DNA from: Methylocystis silviterrae | GTDB taxonomy: Bacteria; Pseudomonadota; Alphaproteobacteria; Rhizobiales; Beijerinckiaceae | Length of the DNA stretch: 64,000 nt | Reading direction: 5' to 3' | Assembly: GCF_013350005.1 (NCBI RefSeq) | Contig: NZ_JABVWW010000004.1 | Span: forward strand, 289,970-353,969 | Part shown: one piece after another, positions 26,339-37,000 of the stretch | Numbering within the stretch: the stretch's first letter is position 1 | Layout: every line of letters begins with the position of its first letter | Notes under the pieces: model-generated | What the model saw: only the letters and a program-made list of their open reading frames with translations | Told to the model about the DNA's origin: nothing | The model's database searches: none | Made by a program: the position numbers and the translations under genes

Positions 26339-27513
26339 GCGGAACGCAAAACCCGCTCTATGACGAACACCGGCTGCCGGAGATCGACCGGCTGCGCGGC
26401 CTCGTCATGGTCCTCATGGCGCTCGACCATATGCGCGACTTCTTCGACGCGGACGTCATGCGCTTCTCGCCGACGGATCTCGATCACACCTATCCGTTTC
26501 TGTTCTTCACGCGCTTCATCACGCATTTCTGCGCGCCGACCTTCACCGTGCTCGCCGGCGTCGGCGCCTGTCTCTATGGCGTGAAGGTGAAAGACCCCGC
26601 GGCGCTTTCGAAATTTCTTGCGGCGCGCGGCCTGTGGCTGATTTTTCTCGACGCCGTCGTCGTCAGTCCGATCTGGAGCATGGGTTCGGGGCGCATCGAA
26701 CTCGGGACGCTCTGGGCGATCGGCTGCGGCTTGCTGGCGCTCTCCGCGCTATCGCGACTGTCGACGAGAACCGTCCTTGTCATCGGCGTCTCGATCATCT
26801 TCGGCCATAATCTGCTCGATGGCGTTCACGCCGCCGACCTCGGCGCTTTCGGACCGTGGTGGAATCTGCTGCACGAACCCGGCAAACTGCCGTTCGACAC
26901 GCCCGGCGGCGTCATTTATCCCGCGCTCCCCTGGATCGGCGTCGCGACGCTCGGTTATGGAATCGGTCCGCTGTTCCTCGAACCCGCTGAGCTGCGCGAC
27001 CGCGCGCTTTATGTCGCCGGCGGCGTCGGGCTGGCGCTTTTCGTCGCGCTGCGCTTCTCGAATCTCTATGGCGATCCGCATCCCTGGAGCGTCCAGCGCG
27101 ACTCCCTGTTCACCCTGCTCTCCTTTCTCAACGTCACGAAATATCCGCCCTCGCTTCTCTATCTTCTGGTGACGCTTGGCGGCGCGGCGTTGACGCTGCC
27201 CGCGTTGGCGCGCGCCGGAAAAAGAATCGGCGAGGCGCTGACGGTCTTCGGCCGCACCCCGTTGTTCTTTTACGTCCTGCACCTTTACGTCGGCGCCTTC
27301 GCGGCGCTGGCGCTGAGCCTGGCGCGCGGCTATTCCCTGGAAGACGTCGCGGCCTGGGCAAAAGGCGGGGGCCCGCCGCCGGAATTCGGCGCGGGGCTCG
27401 CGGGCGCTTACGTCGCGTGGATATTGATTGTATTGGCGCTGTACCCGCTGTGCCGCTGGTTTGCACAGGTGAAGCGCCGACGCCGCGATCTCTGGTGGCT
27501 GACGTATTTGTGA
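26296..27513 (+). CDS. DUF1624 (heparan-alpha-glucosaminide acetyltransferase-like) membrane protein
   Basis: Integral membrane protein of about 405 residues with about ten helices. The N-terminal core R-L-P-E-I-D-R-L-R-G-L-V-M-V-L-M-A-L-D-H is typical of DUF1624/YeiB-type acyltransferase-like proteins. No ATG or GTG lies in frame just before that core; the best start is a TTG at 26296 with AGGAG eight bases upstream, inside the 3' end of ccdA (43-base overlap). The open frame runs further back through ccdA but that part is only a shadow. The acyl group and acceptor are unknown. Confidence 0.75.
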   Translation: MATGAVSRPRQARIGGTQNPLYDEHRLPEIDRLRGLVMVLMALDHMRDFFDADVMRFSPTDLDHTYPFLFFTRFITHFCAPTFTVLAGVGACLYGVKVKDPAALSKFLAARGLWLIFLDAVVVSPIWSMGSGRIELGTLWAIGCGLLALSALSRLSTRTVLVIGVSIIFGHNLLDGVHAADLGAFGPWWNLLHEPGKLPFDTPGGVIYPALPWIGVATLGYGIGPLFLEPAELRDRALYVAGGVGLALFVALRFSNLYGDPHPWSVQRDSLFTLLSFLNVTKYPPSLLYLLVTLGGAALTLPALARAGKRIGEALTVFGRTPLFFYVLHLYVGAFAALALSLARGYSLEDVAAWAKGGGPPPEFGAGLAGAYVAWILIVLALYPLCRWFAQVKRRRRDLWWLTYL

Positions 27514-27667
27514 CGAGGTGGCGTTAAATTGGCGCACGGCGTCGCCATTAAGGTTTCGGCGTAAGCCGCCTTGGTGGTCGCGCAGCGCGCTTGTATAGAG
27601 GAACCCGACCCAAGAGCGCCGATTCTCGCTCATATGAGGTCTTACGCCAAAAGGCGGGAAAAACGGA

Positions 27668-30262
27668 ATGCTTGAAAAGCTGGTCGCCTTTTGCCTCCGC
27701 TGGCCTTGGACAGTGGTTCTGCTCACTCTCTGTCTGACGGCGGGGGGCGTATATGTCACCGCTGAACGGTTCGCCATCGATACGGAGACCGGAAATCTTT
27801 TCTCGCCAGATATCCCCTGGCGCAAGAATGAAGCGGCGCTCTACAAAGCCTTCCCGGACCTCCTCGACGTCATCGTCGTCGTCATCGACGGCAAGACCAG
27901 CGAAGAGGCCGACGACGCCGCGAAACGTCTCAACGCGGCGCTGCAGGGCCAGCCCCTCCTGTCGCGCGTATGGCGCCCGGACGAGCACGAATATTTCCGC
28001 AAGAACGGCCTGTTGTTCCTGCCGGTCCCCGACATCGAAAAACATGTCGGCGTGATGATCGGCCAGCGCGACGTTCTCGAACCGCTCGCCGAAGATCCAA
28101 GTTTGCGCGGCCTGTCGAGCGTGCTCGTGGACAACTTCAAGTCCGCCTCGGGCAGCGAACGCGCCATGAAACTTTACATCAACGGCGTCGAGGAGTTTTC
28201 CGCCGGGATCGAACAGGCGCTCGCTGGAAAACAGGCGGAGGTCGACTGGGGCAAGCTGCTGGCGTCGGGGGGAAGCGCGCCCGCCGCGCCTGAAATGGAC
28301 AAGCGACGCATCGTGATCGCCAAGCCGGTCGTCGACTATTCCGACCTTCAGCCGGGCGCCGACGCGATCAGGCTGGTGCGAAAGACGGCGGCCGACCTGC
28401 ATCTCGACGAAGAACATGGAGTCAAGCTGCGCTTGACGGGTCAGGTGCCGCTCGCGGACGACGAATTCGCCACCATCTCGGAAAACATGACTCTCAACAC
28501 CACTGGCACGCTCGCCGTGGTGACGCTCATTCTGTTCGCCGCGCTGCGTTCGCCAAAGCTCATTCTCGCGGTCCTCATCACCCTGCTCGCAGGTCTCGCC
28601 ATCACGTCGGGGCTGGGGATCTTGATGATCGGCCGCTTCAACCTGATCTCTGTCGCCTTCGCCGCGCTGTTCATCGGGCTTGGAGTCGACTTCGGCATTC
28701 AGTTCGCAACCCGTTATCGCGAAGAACGGCACAACGACAACGATCTCGAGCGCTCTCTGCTTTCCGCGACCCGGGGCATCGGCAGCTCGCTTACGCTCGC
28801 CGCGGTGTCGCTGCTCGCGGGCTTTTTCTGCTTTCTGCCGACGTCGTTCAGCGGCGTGTCGGAACTTGGACTCATCGCGGGCGTCGGCATGATTGTCGCC
28901 TACGTCGCAACTCTCACGTTCCTGCCGGCGGCGATCAAATTGCTGCGCCCGCGCGCGGAGCATGTGCCGATCGCGACCACGTCGCTTGCCGCCGTTGACC
29001 ACTGGATCGCGCATCACCGGGCCTTCGTGCTGATCGCCACGGCGATCGTCGTGCTCGCCGGCATGCCGGCGCTGATGCATCTGACCTTCGACTCCAATCC
29101 GATGAATCTGCGCGATCAGAAGGTCGAATCGGTCGCGACTTTTCTCGATCTCTCCAAGGACCCCAAGACGGCGCCTAACAAGATCGAGGTGCTCGCGCCG
29201 TCGCTCGAAGCCGCGCGCGAACTGGAAAAGAAGATCGAGGCGCTGCCTGAAGTCGACCACGTCGACTCGATCGACTCCTTGGTCCCCAAGGATCAGGACG
29301 ACAAGCTCGCCCTCGTCGACATGGCGGTTTCGCAATTGCGCGGCGTGCTGAATCCCAAGATGAAATCGCCGCCAAGCGACGCCCAGACCGTCAAAGCGCT
29401 GACGAACGCCGCCAAGGCGCTGCGCCGCGCGACGGCGAAGAAGCCCATCCCGGCCGTGACGCGCTTCGCCGACGACCTCGAGGCTCTCGCCAAGACGAGC
29501 CCGGAGACGCGTGCGGCGGCGCGCCAGGCGGTGTTCGGCGGCTTCGACAAGATGCTCGGCGAAATCCGTCAGGCGCTGCAAGCGCAGCGCGTGACGATCG
29601 ACACGCTGCCCGAGGATTTGCGTCGCGACTGGATTTCCAACACCGGCCTGGTGCGCGTCGAGGTGACGCCCAAAGGCGACAGCAACGACCGTGTCGTCAT
29701 GACCGAATTCGCACAAGCGATGCAAGCCATCGCGCCGGACGCGAGCGGTCCGCCGGTGATTGTGTCGGAAGCGCAAAAAACCATTACGCGCGCGTTTCTC
29801 GAAGCTGGACTCTACGCCTTTATCGCGATCTTCATCATCTTGGCGGTGGCGCTGCGCAATCCGCTCGACGTCGCCTTGACGCTGGGCCCGCTGGTGCTCG
29901 CCGGCATCATGAGCCTTCAGGCCGCCGACTTACTCGGCATGTCGCTTAATTTCGCCAACATCATTGCGCTGCCGCTGATGTTCGGCGTCGGCGTCGCTTT
30001 CCACATCTATTATGTGATCGCTTGGCGAAAGGGCGTCGTCGACATGCTGGCGTCGAGCCTAACCCGCGCCATCTTTTTCAGTTCTCTGACGACGGGCACC
30101 GCTTTTGGCAGCTTGATCCTGTCGAGCCATCCCGGAACGGCGAGCATGGGCCAACTTCTCGCCATTGCGCTGTTCTTCACATTGCTCGCCGCCTTCATTA
30201 TCGTGCCGGCGTTTCTTGGCCCGCCACGCGCGCCAGCAAAGGATGCGAGGGACGTGGCTTGA
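27668..30262 (+). CDS. hpnN: HpnN hopanoid-associated RND transporter
   Basis: MMPL/RND-type transporter of 864 residues that moves hopanoids to the outer membrane. There is an N-terminal helix (about 12-32), a first periplasmic loop, six helices (about 270-470 with G-V-D-F-G-I-Q-F-A-T-R-Y), a second large loop, and a second block of helices at the C-terminus, 12 in all. The start L-E-K-L-V-A-F-C-L-R-W-P-W and the T-E-T-G-N-L-F-S sequence are typical of HpnN. No other hopanoid gene lies in the window. Type II methanotrophs are known hopanoid producers. Confidence 0.9.
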   Translation: MLEKLVAFCLRWPWTVVLLTLCLTAGGVYVTAERFAIDTETGNLFSPDIPWRKNEAALYKAFPDLLDVIVVVIDGKTSEEADDAAKRLNAALQGQPLLSRVWRPDEHEYFRKNGLLFLPVPDIEKHVGVMIGQRDVLEPLAEDPSLRGLSSVLVDNFKSASGSERAMKLYINGVEEFSAGIEQALAGKQAEVDWGKLLASGGSAPAAPEMDKRRIVIAKPVVDYSDLQPGADAIRLVRKTAADLHLDEEHGVKLRLTGQVPLADDEFATISENMTLNTTGTLAVVTLILFAALRSPKLILAVLITLLAGLAITSGLGILMIGRFNLISVAFAALFIGLGVDFGIQFATRYREERHNDNDLERSLLSATRGIGSSLTLAAVSLLAGFFCFLPTSFSGVSELGLIAGVGMIVAYVATLTFLPAAIKLLRPRAEHVPIATTSLAAVDHWIAHHRAFVLIATAIVVLAGMPALMHLTFDSNPMNLRDQKVESVATFLDLSKDPKTAPNKIEVLAPSLEAARELEKKIEALPEVDHVDSIDSLVPKDQDDKLALVDMAVSQLRGVLNPKMKSPPSDAQTVKALTNAAKALRRATAKKPIPAVTRFADDLEALAKTSPETRAAARQAVFGGFDKMLGEIRQALQAQRVTIDTLPEDLRRDWISNTGLVRVEVTPKGDSNDRVVMTEFAQAMQAIAPDASGPPVIVSEAQKTITRAFLEAGLYAFIAIFIILAVALRNPLDVALTLGPLVLAGIMSLQAADLLGMSLNFANIIALPLMFGVGVAFHIYYVIAWRKGVVDMLASSLTRAIFFSSLTTGTAFGSLILSSHPGTASMGQLLAIALFFTLLAAFIIVPAFLGPPRAPAKDARDVA

Positions 30263-30334
30263 CGGAGTCGGCGTTCCGCCGTTCGCTACTTTGAGCGAAT
30301 CATATTCATCGCAACCGAACAGAGGTCCGGCGTC

Positions 30335-30907
30335 ATGAGAAAAACACTTCTACGCATCGCGATGGCGACGGCCCTCTGCGCCCCCACGGCGGCGTACGCC
30401 GTCGACGCCGTTAACGGCGTCTGGGTTCGCGAAGGACATCCGAACGACAAGCTGGAATTTTACGACTGCTCGGGCAAGCTTTGCGCCAAGGGGATCGAGG
30501 CGATGCCAGATGGCTCACCAGCCCCGCAGGTCTTGCGCAACGCCGCCAAAACAACGCTCAACCACTGGGAGGGCGAGATCAATGATCCCGAGAGCGGCAA
30601 GACCTACATCGGCAAGATCACGCTGGATTCGCCGACATCGCTGACGATGACCGGCTGCCTCGTCGCCTTCCTCTGCCAAAGCGAGACCTGGACCAAGGTT
30701 TCCGGACCGACCAAGCCGGCGGCCGACGCAAAGCCTGCTGGACACGATCCTGCCGCCAAAGCGGCCGCGCCCGCGCCGGACGCGAAGGAGCCCGCGGCGA
30801 AACCCTCAGCCCACGAACCCGCGGCCAAGGAAACGGCGAAGCCCGCCGTCAAGGCGACAAAGCCGGGAAAGGGCAAGACGACAGCCCCTCCAGCCCAAAC
30901 GGAATAG
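30335..30907 (+). CDS. DUF2147-like exported protein with Ala/Lys/Pro tail
   Basis: Exported protein of 190 residues. The signal peptide ends near A-Y-A-V-D (about 22). A DUF2147-like lipocalin-sized domain follows (about 25-125), with G-V-W-V-R-E and paired Cys (C45/C50 region and C108/C114 region). The last 65 residues are a low-complexity Ala/Lys/Pro tail that could contact peptidoglycan or lipid head groups. Function is unknown. It lies 72 bases after hpnN and may be co-transcribed. Confidence 0.75.
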   Translation: MRKTLLRIAMATALCAPTAAYAVDAVNGVWVREGHPNDKLEFYDCSGKLCAKGIEAMPDGSPAPQVLRNAAKTTLNHWEGEINDPESGKTYIGKITLDSPTSLTMTGCLVAFLCQSETWTKVSGPTKPAADAKPAGHDPAAKAAAPAPDAKEPAAKPSAHEPAAKETAKPAVKATKPGKGKTTAPPAQTE

Positions 30908-31196
30908 CGGGGCGCTCCGGCGCGCGGCGGGGACGGTCCTTACCGATAGGTAACTTGACCGTCGCAGCGCGCCGCGCGAGCTTAGAATGCACAGCTTTTC
31001 GCGCGTTGACGGCCATCGCGCGCCTCCCCGCCGCCGCTTAGAGGCCCGCAACTCGTCGCTCGTCAGGTCTTCGGACCAGCGGCAGCGCGTTCGCGAGTTG
31101 CAGAGACGAGCGACGGGCCTTCCCCACGCCTCCACTGGCGCTTAAGGAAGGGGACGCTCTGGCCGTTCCCGCGGTTCCTCTGGAGACGTCTGCTAC

Positions 31197-32762
31197 TTGA
31201 CCGCGCCCGCTCTGTCTCGCTCTTTTCGACCAGCGCTGGCGGCCGCCGCGACGCTCGCGGCGGCGCTCGCCGGCTGCGATCTTGAGTGGGACAAGCCCGA
31301 TCTGTCGGCGCCGCCGCCGGCGCGGTTCATAGAGGCGAAGCCGCATCCGCAGCCGCCGATTTCCGGGGGTCGGGATTTCGCTGTCAAATTCGGCTCGAAG
31401 GAGCTGACCGGGCTCGTCGAGCGCGCGCTCGACGACAACCTCGACCTCGCGGCGGCGATCGCCCGCATCACCCAAGCCGACGCTCAGGCGCGCATTTCAA
31501 GCGCCGCGCAATGGCCGTCGGTCTCCATGACGAATATCGCCCGCACGACGCGGACTCCCGGCACGACGATCAACGTCGGCTCCGCAAGCGGCGGATTTAA
31601 TCCGGCCACCACGTCGAGTTCGAGTTCGACCTCTACCTCTACCTCGAGCTCCGGGTTCCGCGCGCGCAACTTCGGCTTTTTCCAGCTTGGCCTGACCGCG
31701 AGCTATGAAGTGGACTTCTGGGGCAAGAACGAGGACGCCTCCATGGCCGGGCGCATCCTCGCCAACGTCTCGCGCTTCGACCGCGACGTCGTCGAAATCT
31801 CGACCGTCGCCGCCGTGCTGAACGCCTATTTCCAGGTGCTCACGGCCCAGGATCGTCTGCGCATCGCCCGCCAGAACGTCACGATCGCCCAGCAGGTCAT
31901 GGACGCCATCAACGCAAGGCTCGAAGTGGGGGTGGCGACCGTGCTCGACACGTCGCAACAGCTAACCATCCTTGCCCAGCAACAGGCGACCATTCCGCCG
32001 CTCGAACAGACCCTGCGCCAGACCCGCAACAATCTTGCAGTGCTGCTGGGACAGACGCCCGAAAGCATGACCATCAAGGGCGGTTCGCTGACTCGGTTGA
32101 GCTTTCCTCGGATTGCGCCGGGTCTGCCGTCGGAAGTGCTGCTACGCCGCCCCGACGTGGCCGAGGCGGAAGCGCGACTCGCATCGCAGGAATTTTCAGT
32201 GTTGCAGGCGCGGGCCGCCTTTTTCCCGTCTCTAACCTTGACCAGCCTCTATGGCTTCCAGAGCGCGCTGCTCTCGACGCTGCTTTTGCGGCCGGACGCC
32301 ATCGCCATACAGCTCGCCGGGACGATCACGCAGCCGGTGTTCGACGGATGGAATCTGCAGGGGCAATATGACCTGCAGAAAGGCCGCTACTCGGAACTCG
32401 CGGCGCTTTACCGCAAGCAAATTCTGACGGCGTTGTCCGATACCGAGAACGCGCTGATTGCAATACGCGAGACGGACCGCCAGATGAAGTTCCTGAGCGT
32501 CGCGGTGACGGCCGCCCGCCGCGCATTGGAGGCGGCGGAAATGACTCTGCGGGAAGGGACAATCGACATCGTGACGCTGGCGCAGACGCAAACGAGTTAT
32601 TTCCAGACGCAGGAACAGCTCGCCATCGCGCGGCTCTCTCATTTTCAAGCGGCGACGAGCCTCTATCAAGCGCTCGGCGGCGGCTGGGGGCCGACGACCC
32701 GCGAAATCGAGATCGCCCGCTCCAACGCGGCCTATGAAGCCGACAGGGGACCATGGCCATGA
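31197..32762 (+). CDS. RND efflux outer-membrane lipoprotein, OprM/NodT family
   Basis: TolC-like outer-membrane channel of 521 residues. A lipobox L-A-A-A-L-A-G-C places the lipidated Cys at about residue 27. Two OEP repeats follow. Between them the protein has a Ser/Thr-only stretch of about 14 residues, encoded by a TCGAG/ACCTCT-type DNA repeat near 31610-31655. The start is TTG, with GGAG upstream. Its 3' end overlaps the adaptor gene (ATGA), so channel, adaptor and pump genes form one operon. Confidence 0.88.
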   Translation: MTAPALSRSFRPALAAAATLAAALAGCDLEWDKPDLSAPPPARFIEAKPHPQPPISGGRDFAVKFGSKELTGLVERALDDNLDLAAAIARITQADAQARISSAAQWPSVSMTNIARTTRTPGTTINVGSASGGFNPATTSSSSSTSTSTSSSGFRARNFGFFQLGLTASYEVDFWGKNEDASMAGRILANVSRFDRDVVEISTVAAVLNAYFQVLTAQDRLRIARQNVTIAQQVMDAINARLEVGVATVLDTSQQLTILAQQQATIPPLEQTLRQTRNNLAVLLGQTPESMTIKGGSLTRLSFPRIAPGLPSEVLLRRPDVAEAEARLASQEFSVLQARAAFFPSLTLTSLYGFQSALLSTLLLRPDAIAIQLAGTITQPVFDGWNLQGQYDLQKGRYSELAALYRKQILTALSDTENALIAIRETDRQMKFLSVAVTAARRALEAAEMTLREGTIDIVTLAQTQTSYFQTQEQLAIARLSHFQAATSLYQALGGGWGPTTREIEIARSNAAYEADRGPWP

Positions 32763-34027
32763 CCCGCGTCAGCCGAAGGACGCTGCTCGCGATCGGCGCG
32801 CTCGCGCTCGCCGTCGCCCTGGGCTGGGCGTATCAGGCCGGAAAGATTCCCGGATTCGGCGCCAGGGACCAGGGTCCCGGCGCGGCGCGTTCCGGCGGTC
32901 CGCGCGGCGACCGCATCGTTACGGTGACGGCTGCGAAGACACGTCTCGACGACGTTCCCGTGACCATTGACGCCGTCGGCACCGTGCAGGCGCTCAACAC
33001 GGTGACGATCCGCACGCAGGTCGACGGGCGGCTGCTGCGCCTCACCTTCACCGAGGGACAGGACGTCCGCAAGGGCGACATATTGGCCGAAATCGATCCG
33101 GCGCTCTATCAGGCGCAATATGATCAGGCGCTCGCCAAGAAGGCGCAGGACGAGGCCAATCTCGCCAACGCCCGCGTCGATCTCGCCCGCTATGAAAGGC
33201 TCATCGTCGGCAATTTTGCGTCCAAGCAGCAACACGCCACCCAGAAGGCGACCGTCGCTCAGCTCGAAGCGCAGGTGCGGGCCGACAAGGCGGCGATCGA
33301 CAACACCAAGACGACGCTCGATTTCGCCACCATCCGCTCGCCGATCGACGGACGCGCCGGCATCCGCCTCGTCGACGTCGGCAATATTCTGCATGCCTCG
33401 GACCAGACCGGCATTGTCGTCATCACGCAGCTCAAGCCGATCTATGTCGTATTCACCCTGCCTCAGCAGGCGCTGCCTGCGGTGCAGAAGGCGCAGGCTC
33501 AGGGAAGAGCCAAGGTCTCGGCGCTCGGTCCGGACAATGCGACGCCGATCGAAATCGGAGAGCTAAGCGTCATCGATAACCAGATCGACCAGCAGACGGG
33601 AACGGTGCGTATTAAAGCGACCTTTGCGAATCAAACGCTGTCGCTCTGGCCCGGCCAATTCGTCAATGTGCGTCTGATGCTCGACACGCTGAAGAATGTT
33701 ATCGTGACCCCGAGTCCAGCGGTGCAGCGTGGGCCGAACGGGGCTTTCGTCTATGTGGCGGGCCCTGACGATATCGCGACAATGCGCGAGGTGACGACGG
33801 GTCGCCAGGACGAGAAAATCGCAGTCATCGCTTCGGGGCTTCAGCCCGGCGAGGTCGTCATCACAAGCGGCTTCTCTCGGCTGACGGACGGCGCAAAAAT
33901 TCAGATCATGAATGCGCCTTCGGCTGCCGGCGCCGAAGATGTCGGCGCCGGCGGCGAAGACCAGCGCTCAAACGCGGCGCGCGGCGCGCCGCCCCGACGC
34001 ACGCGAGGCAATCGAACGCAAAGATGA
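32759..34027 (+). CDS. mdtA: RND periplasmic adaptor, MdtA/MuxA type
   Basis: Membrane-fusion protein of 422 residues. An N-terminal membrane anchor (about 8-24) is followed by the lipoyl half-motifs (V-Q-A-L-N-T-V-T-I-R-T-Q-V-D-G), an alpha-hairpin (about 115-180) and the beta-barrel domain, ending in a Gly/Arg-rich tail. It bridges the inner-membrane pump and the outer-membrane channel. The ATG at 32759 sits in ATGA with the previous stop and has AGGGGA eight bases before it; an ATG six bases earlier is also possible. Confidence 0.9.
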   Translation: MTRVSRRTLLAIGALALAVALGWAYQAGKIPGFGARDQGPGAARSGGPRGDRIVTVTAAKTRLDDVPVTIDAVGTVQALNTVTIRTQVDGRLLRLTFTEGQDVRKGDILAEIDPALYQAQYDQALAKKAQDEANLANARVDLARYERLIVGNFASKQQHATQKATVAQLEAQVRADKAAIDNTKTTLDFATIRSPIDGRAGIRLVDVGNILHASDQTGIVVITQLKPIYVVFTLPQQALPAVQKAQAQGRAKVSALGPDNATPIEIGELSVIDNQIDQQTGTVRIKATFANQTLSLWPGQFVNVRLMLDTLKNVIVTPSPAVQRGPNGAFVYVAGPDDIATMREVTTGRQDEKIAVIASGLQPGEVVITSGFSRLTDGAKIQIMNAPSAAGAEDVGAGGEDQRSNAARGAPPRRTRGNRTQR

Positions 34028-37000
34028 ACGTATCTGCGCCCTTCATCCGCCGGCCGGTGGCGACGTCGCTCTTGGCGTTCGCCGTGCTGCTGTTCGGTAT
34101 GATGGGGTATTTGCGACTTCCAGTCTCGCCGCTTCCGCAGGTCGATTTTCCGACCATTCAGGTGACGACGCAGCTCCCCGGCGGCAATCCCGATACGATC
34201 GCATCGCTGGTGACGGCGTCGCTCGAACGGCAATTCGGCCAAATCCCGTCGCTGACCAGCATGTCGTCGCAGAGCTCTTTCGGGCTTTCGCAGATCACGC
34301 TGCAATTCGATCTCGATCGCAACATCGACGCGGCCGCGCAAGACGTTCAGGCGGCGATCAACGCCGCCGCCTCGACGCTGCCGCGCAATCTCCCCTATCC
34401 GCCAGTTTACGCCAAGGTTAATCCCGCCGACACGCCAATCCTGACGCTGACGCTGCGTTCAAAGACCGCCACCCTCCGCGATTTGAGCGATCGCGCCGAT
34501 ACGCTGATCGCGCCGCAGCTCTCGCAGGTCTCCGGAGTCGGCCGCGTGTCGGTGCAGGGCGGCGTCCGGCCGGCCGTGCGCATTCAGGCCGATCTTGCGC
34601 GCCTGGCGGCCAATCGCATCGGCATGGAGGATTTGCGCCTCGCCATCGCCGCGGCAAACATCTCCGGCGCCAAGGGCTCGCTTGACGGCAGGCGACAGTC
34701 CTACATGCTGGACGCTAACGACCAGATTCTGCACGCGAGTCAGTACAACGACATCATCGTCGCCTGGCGCAACGGCGCGCCGGTGATGCTTCGCGACGTG
34801 GCTCAGGTCATCGACGGACTGGAGAACGCGCGCGTCGGCGGCTGGCACAATGGCGAGCAGACGGTCGTTCTCGACGTGTTGCGCCAGCCCGGCGCCAACA
34901 TCATCAACACGGTCGAGTTGGTCAAGAGCGAACTGCCGCAGATACAGCGGGCGCTTCCCGCCGGCATGTCTCTGGAGATCGTCAACGACCGCACCGTAAC
35001 GATCCGCGCCTCGATTTTCGAGGTGCAGCTGACGCTTGTCATCGCCTCGGCGCTCGTCGTGCTCGTCGTGTTGATGTTCCTGCGGAGTTGGCGGGCGACG
35101 GTCATCGCCGGCGTCAGCCTGCCGCTCTCGATCATCGCCACATTCGCGATCATGTGGGCCGCCGGCTTCTCGCTCGACAATCTGTCGCTGATGGCGCTGA
35201 CCATCGGCACGGGCTTCATCGTCGACGACGCGATCGTGATGATCGAGAACATCGTGCGCAACATCGAGGAAGGCAAAGCGCCCCGCCAGGCCGCGCTGGA
35301 CGGCGCGCGCCAAATCGCATTCACGGTCGTATCGCTCACCGTCTCGCTTATCGCCGTCTTTATACCGCTGCTGTTCATGACCGGCATCGTCGGACGGATG
35401 TTCCGCGAATTCGCGCTGACGTTGACGATCGCCGTCGTCATTTCGGCGGTGATCTCGCTCACGCTGACGCCAATGCTTTGTGCGGCGCTGCTGCGGATGG
35501 CGCCGCCGCGGGGACAATCGCGATGGGAGACGCTTTCGCTGGCGCTCGATCGCGCTTATCACGTCTCGCTCGATTGGGCGCTCAAGCGCGAGAGATTCAT
35601 GCTTGCGCTCACCGTCGCGACTCTGGCGCTCACCGTCGCGCTCTACGCCGTTATTCCCAAAGGCTTCCTGCCGCGACAGGACACCGGCGTGCTGTCGGTG
35701 GTTTTAGAGGCCTCGTCGGACGCGTCCTTCGACAAGATGACGGCGCTGCAGGCGAAGATCGCCGAAGAGTTTCGCCGCGACCCGGACGTGAGCGGCGTGA
35801 CATCGGTGCTGGGCGTCGGCCCCCTCAATGCGACGACCAATGTCGCGCGGCTCACCGTGATGCTGCGTCCGCATGAGGAGCGCCGGGAGAACGCCGAAAA
35901 GATCGCCGACCGTCTGAAGGCGGCGGGCGAACAAACGCCGGGCGTCACGCTTTACGTCCAGCCGGTTCAAGACATCCAGATTACGACGCGGCCAAGCCGG
36001 TCCCAATTTCAATATACGCTGACCGCCGCTGACGGCGGCGAATTGCTGACATGGTCCGGCCGATTGCTCGATCGACTGCGCACGACCCCAGGCTTGCGTA
36101 ACGTCGCCGCCGAAACGCAGGAGGGCGGGTTGCGCACGCTCATGCGAATCGACCGCGATAAAATGGGGCGGCTCGGCATTACGGCGCAAAATGTCGACGA
36201 CGCGCTGAACGACGCCTTTGGGCAGCGGCAGATTTCGATGATTTACACCCAGTCGAATCAATATCGCGTCATTCTTGAAGCTGCGCCTCAATATCTGCGC
36301 GACCCGTCGGCTTTGGAGAAGCTTTATGTCGCGCCGCCTGGCGGCGGACCGCAGACGCCGCTTGCGGCTTTTGCGCGCCTGGAAAATCTCTCCGCGCCGC
36401 TTTCCGTTGCGCATCAGGATCAGTTTCCAGCCTCGACAATCAGTTTCGATCTTGCCGAGGGCTATTCGCTTGGCGACGCTGTGAAAATGATCGCCAACGC
36501 GGAAGCCGCAATCGGCATGCCGTCGTCAATCGTCGGCGTATTCAGCGCCGACGCCGCCGAATTCAACAAGTCGCTGGCGAGCCAACCCTGGCTCATTCTC
36601 GCGGCGATCGTGTCGATCTATATTGTGCTCGGCGTTCTTTACGAAAGCTTCGCCCATCCCTTCACCGTCCTGACGACCCTGCCGTCGGCGGGCGTTGGCG
36701 CGCTGCTCGCTCTGCTCGCCTTCCACATCGAAATGTCCATTGTCGCGCTGATCGGAGTCGTTCTGCTGATGGGCATCGTCAAGAAGAACGCGATCATGAT
36801 GATCGACTTCGCGCTGGACGCCGAGCGCGATGAGGGACTCTCGGCGCGTGACGCAATCGTGCGCGCCTGCCATCTGCGCTTCCGTCCCATCATGATGACG
36901 ACGCTTGCCGCGCTCTTCGGCGCGCTGCCGCTCGCGCTCTCGCATGGGCCGGGCAGCGAGTTGCGCATTCCGCTGGGCGTCGCGATCATCGGCGGCCTGC

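Noticed and set aside
27548..29776. Very long open frame antisense to hpnN
   Set aside because: High-GC codon bias leaves antisense frames open. The product is Arg/Asp/Glu-rich without domain sense, while hpnN on the other strand is a clear family member.
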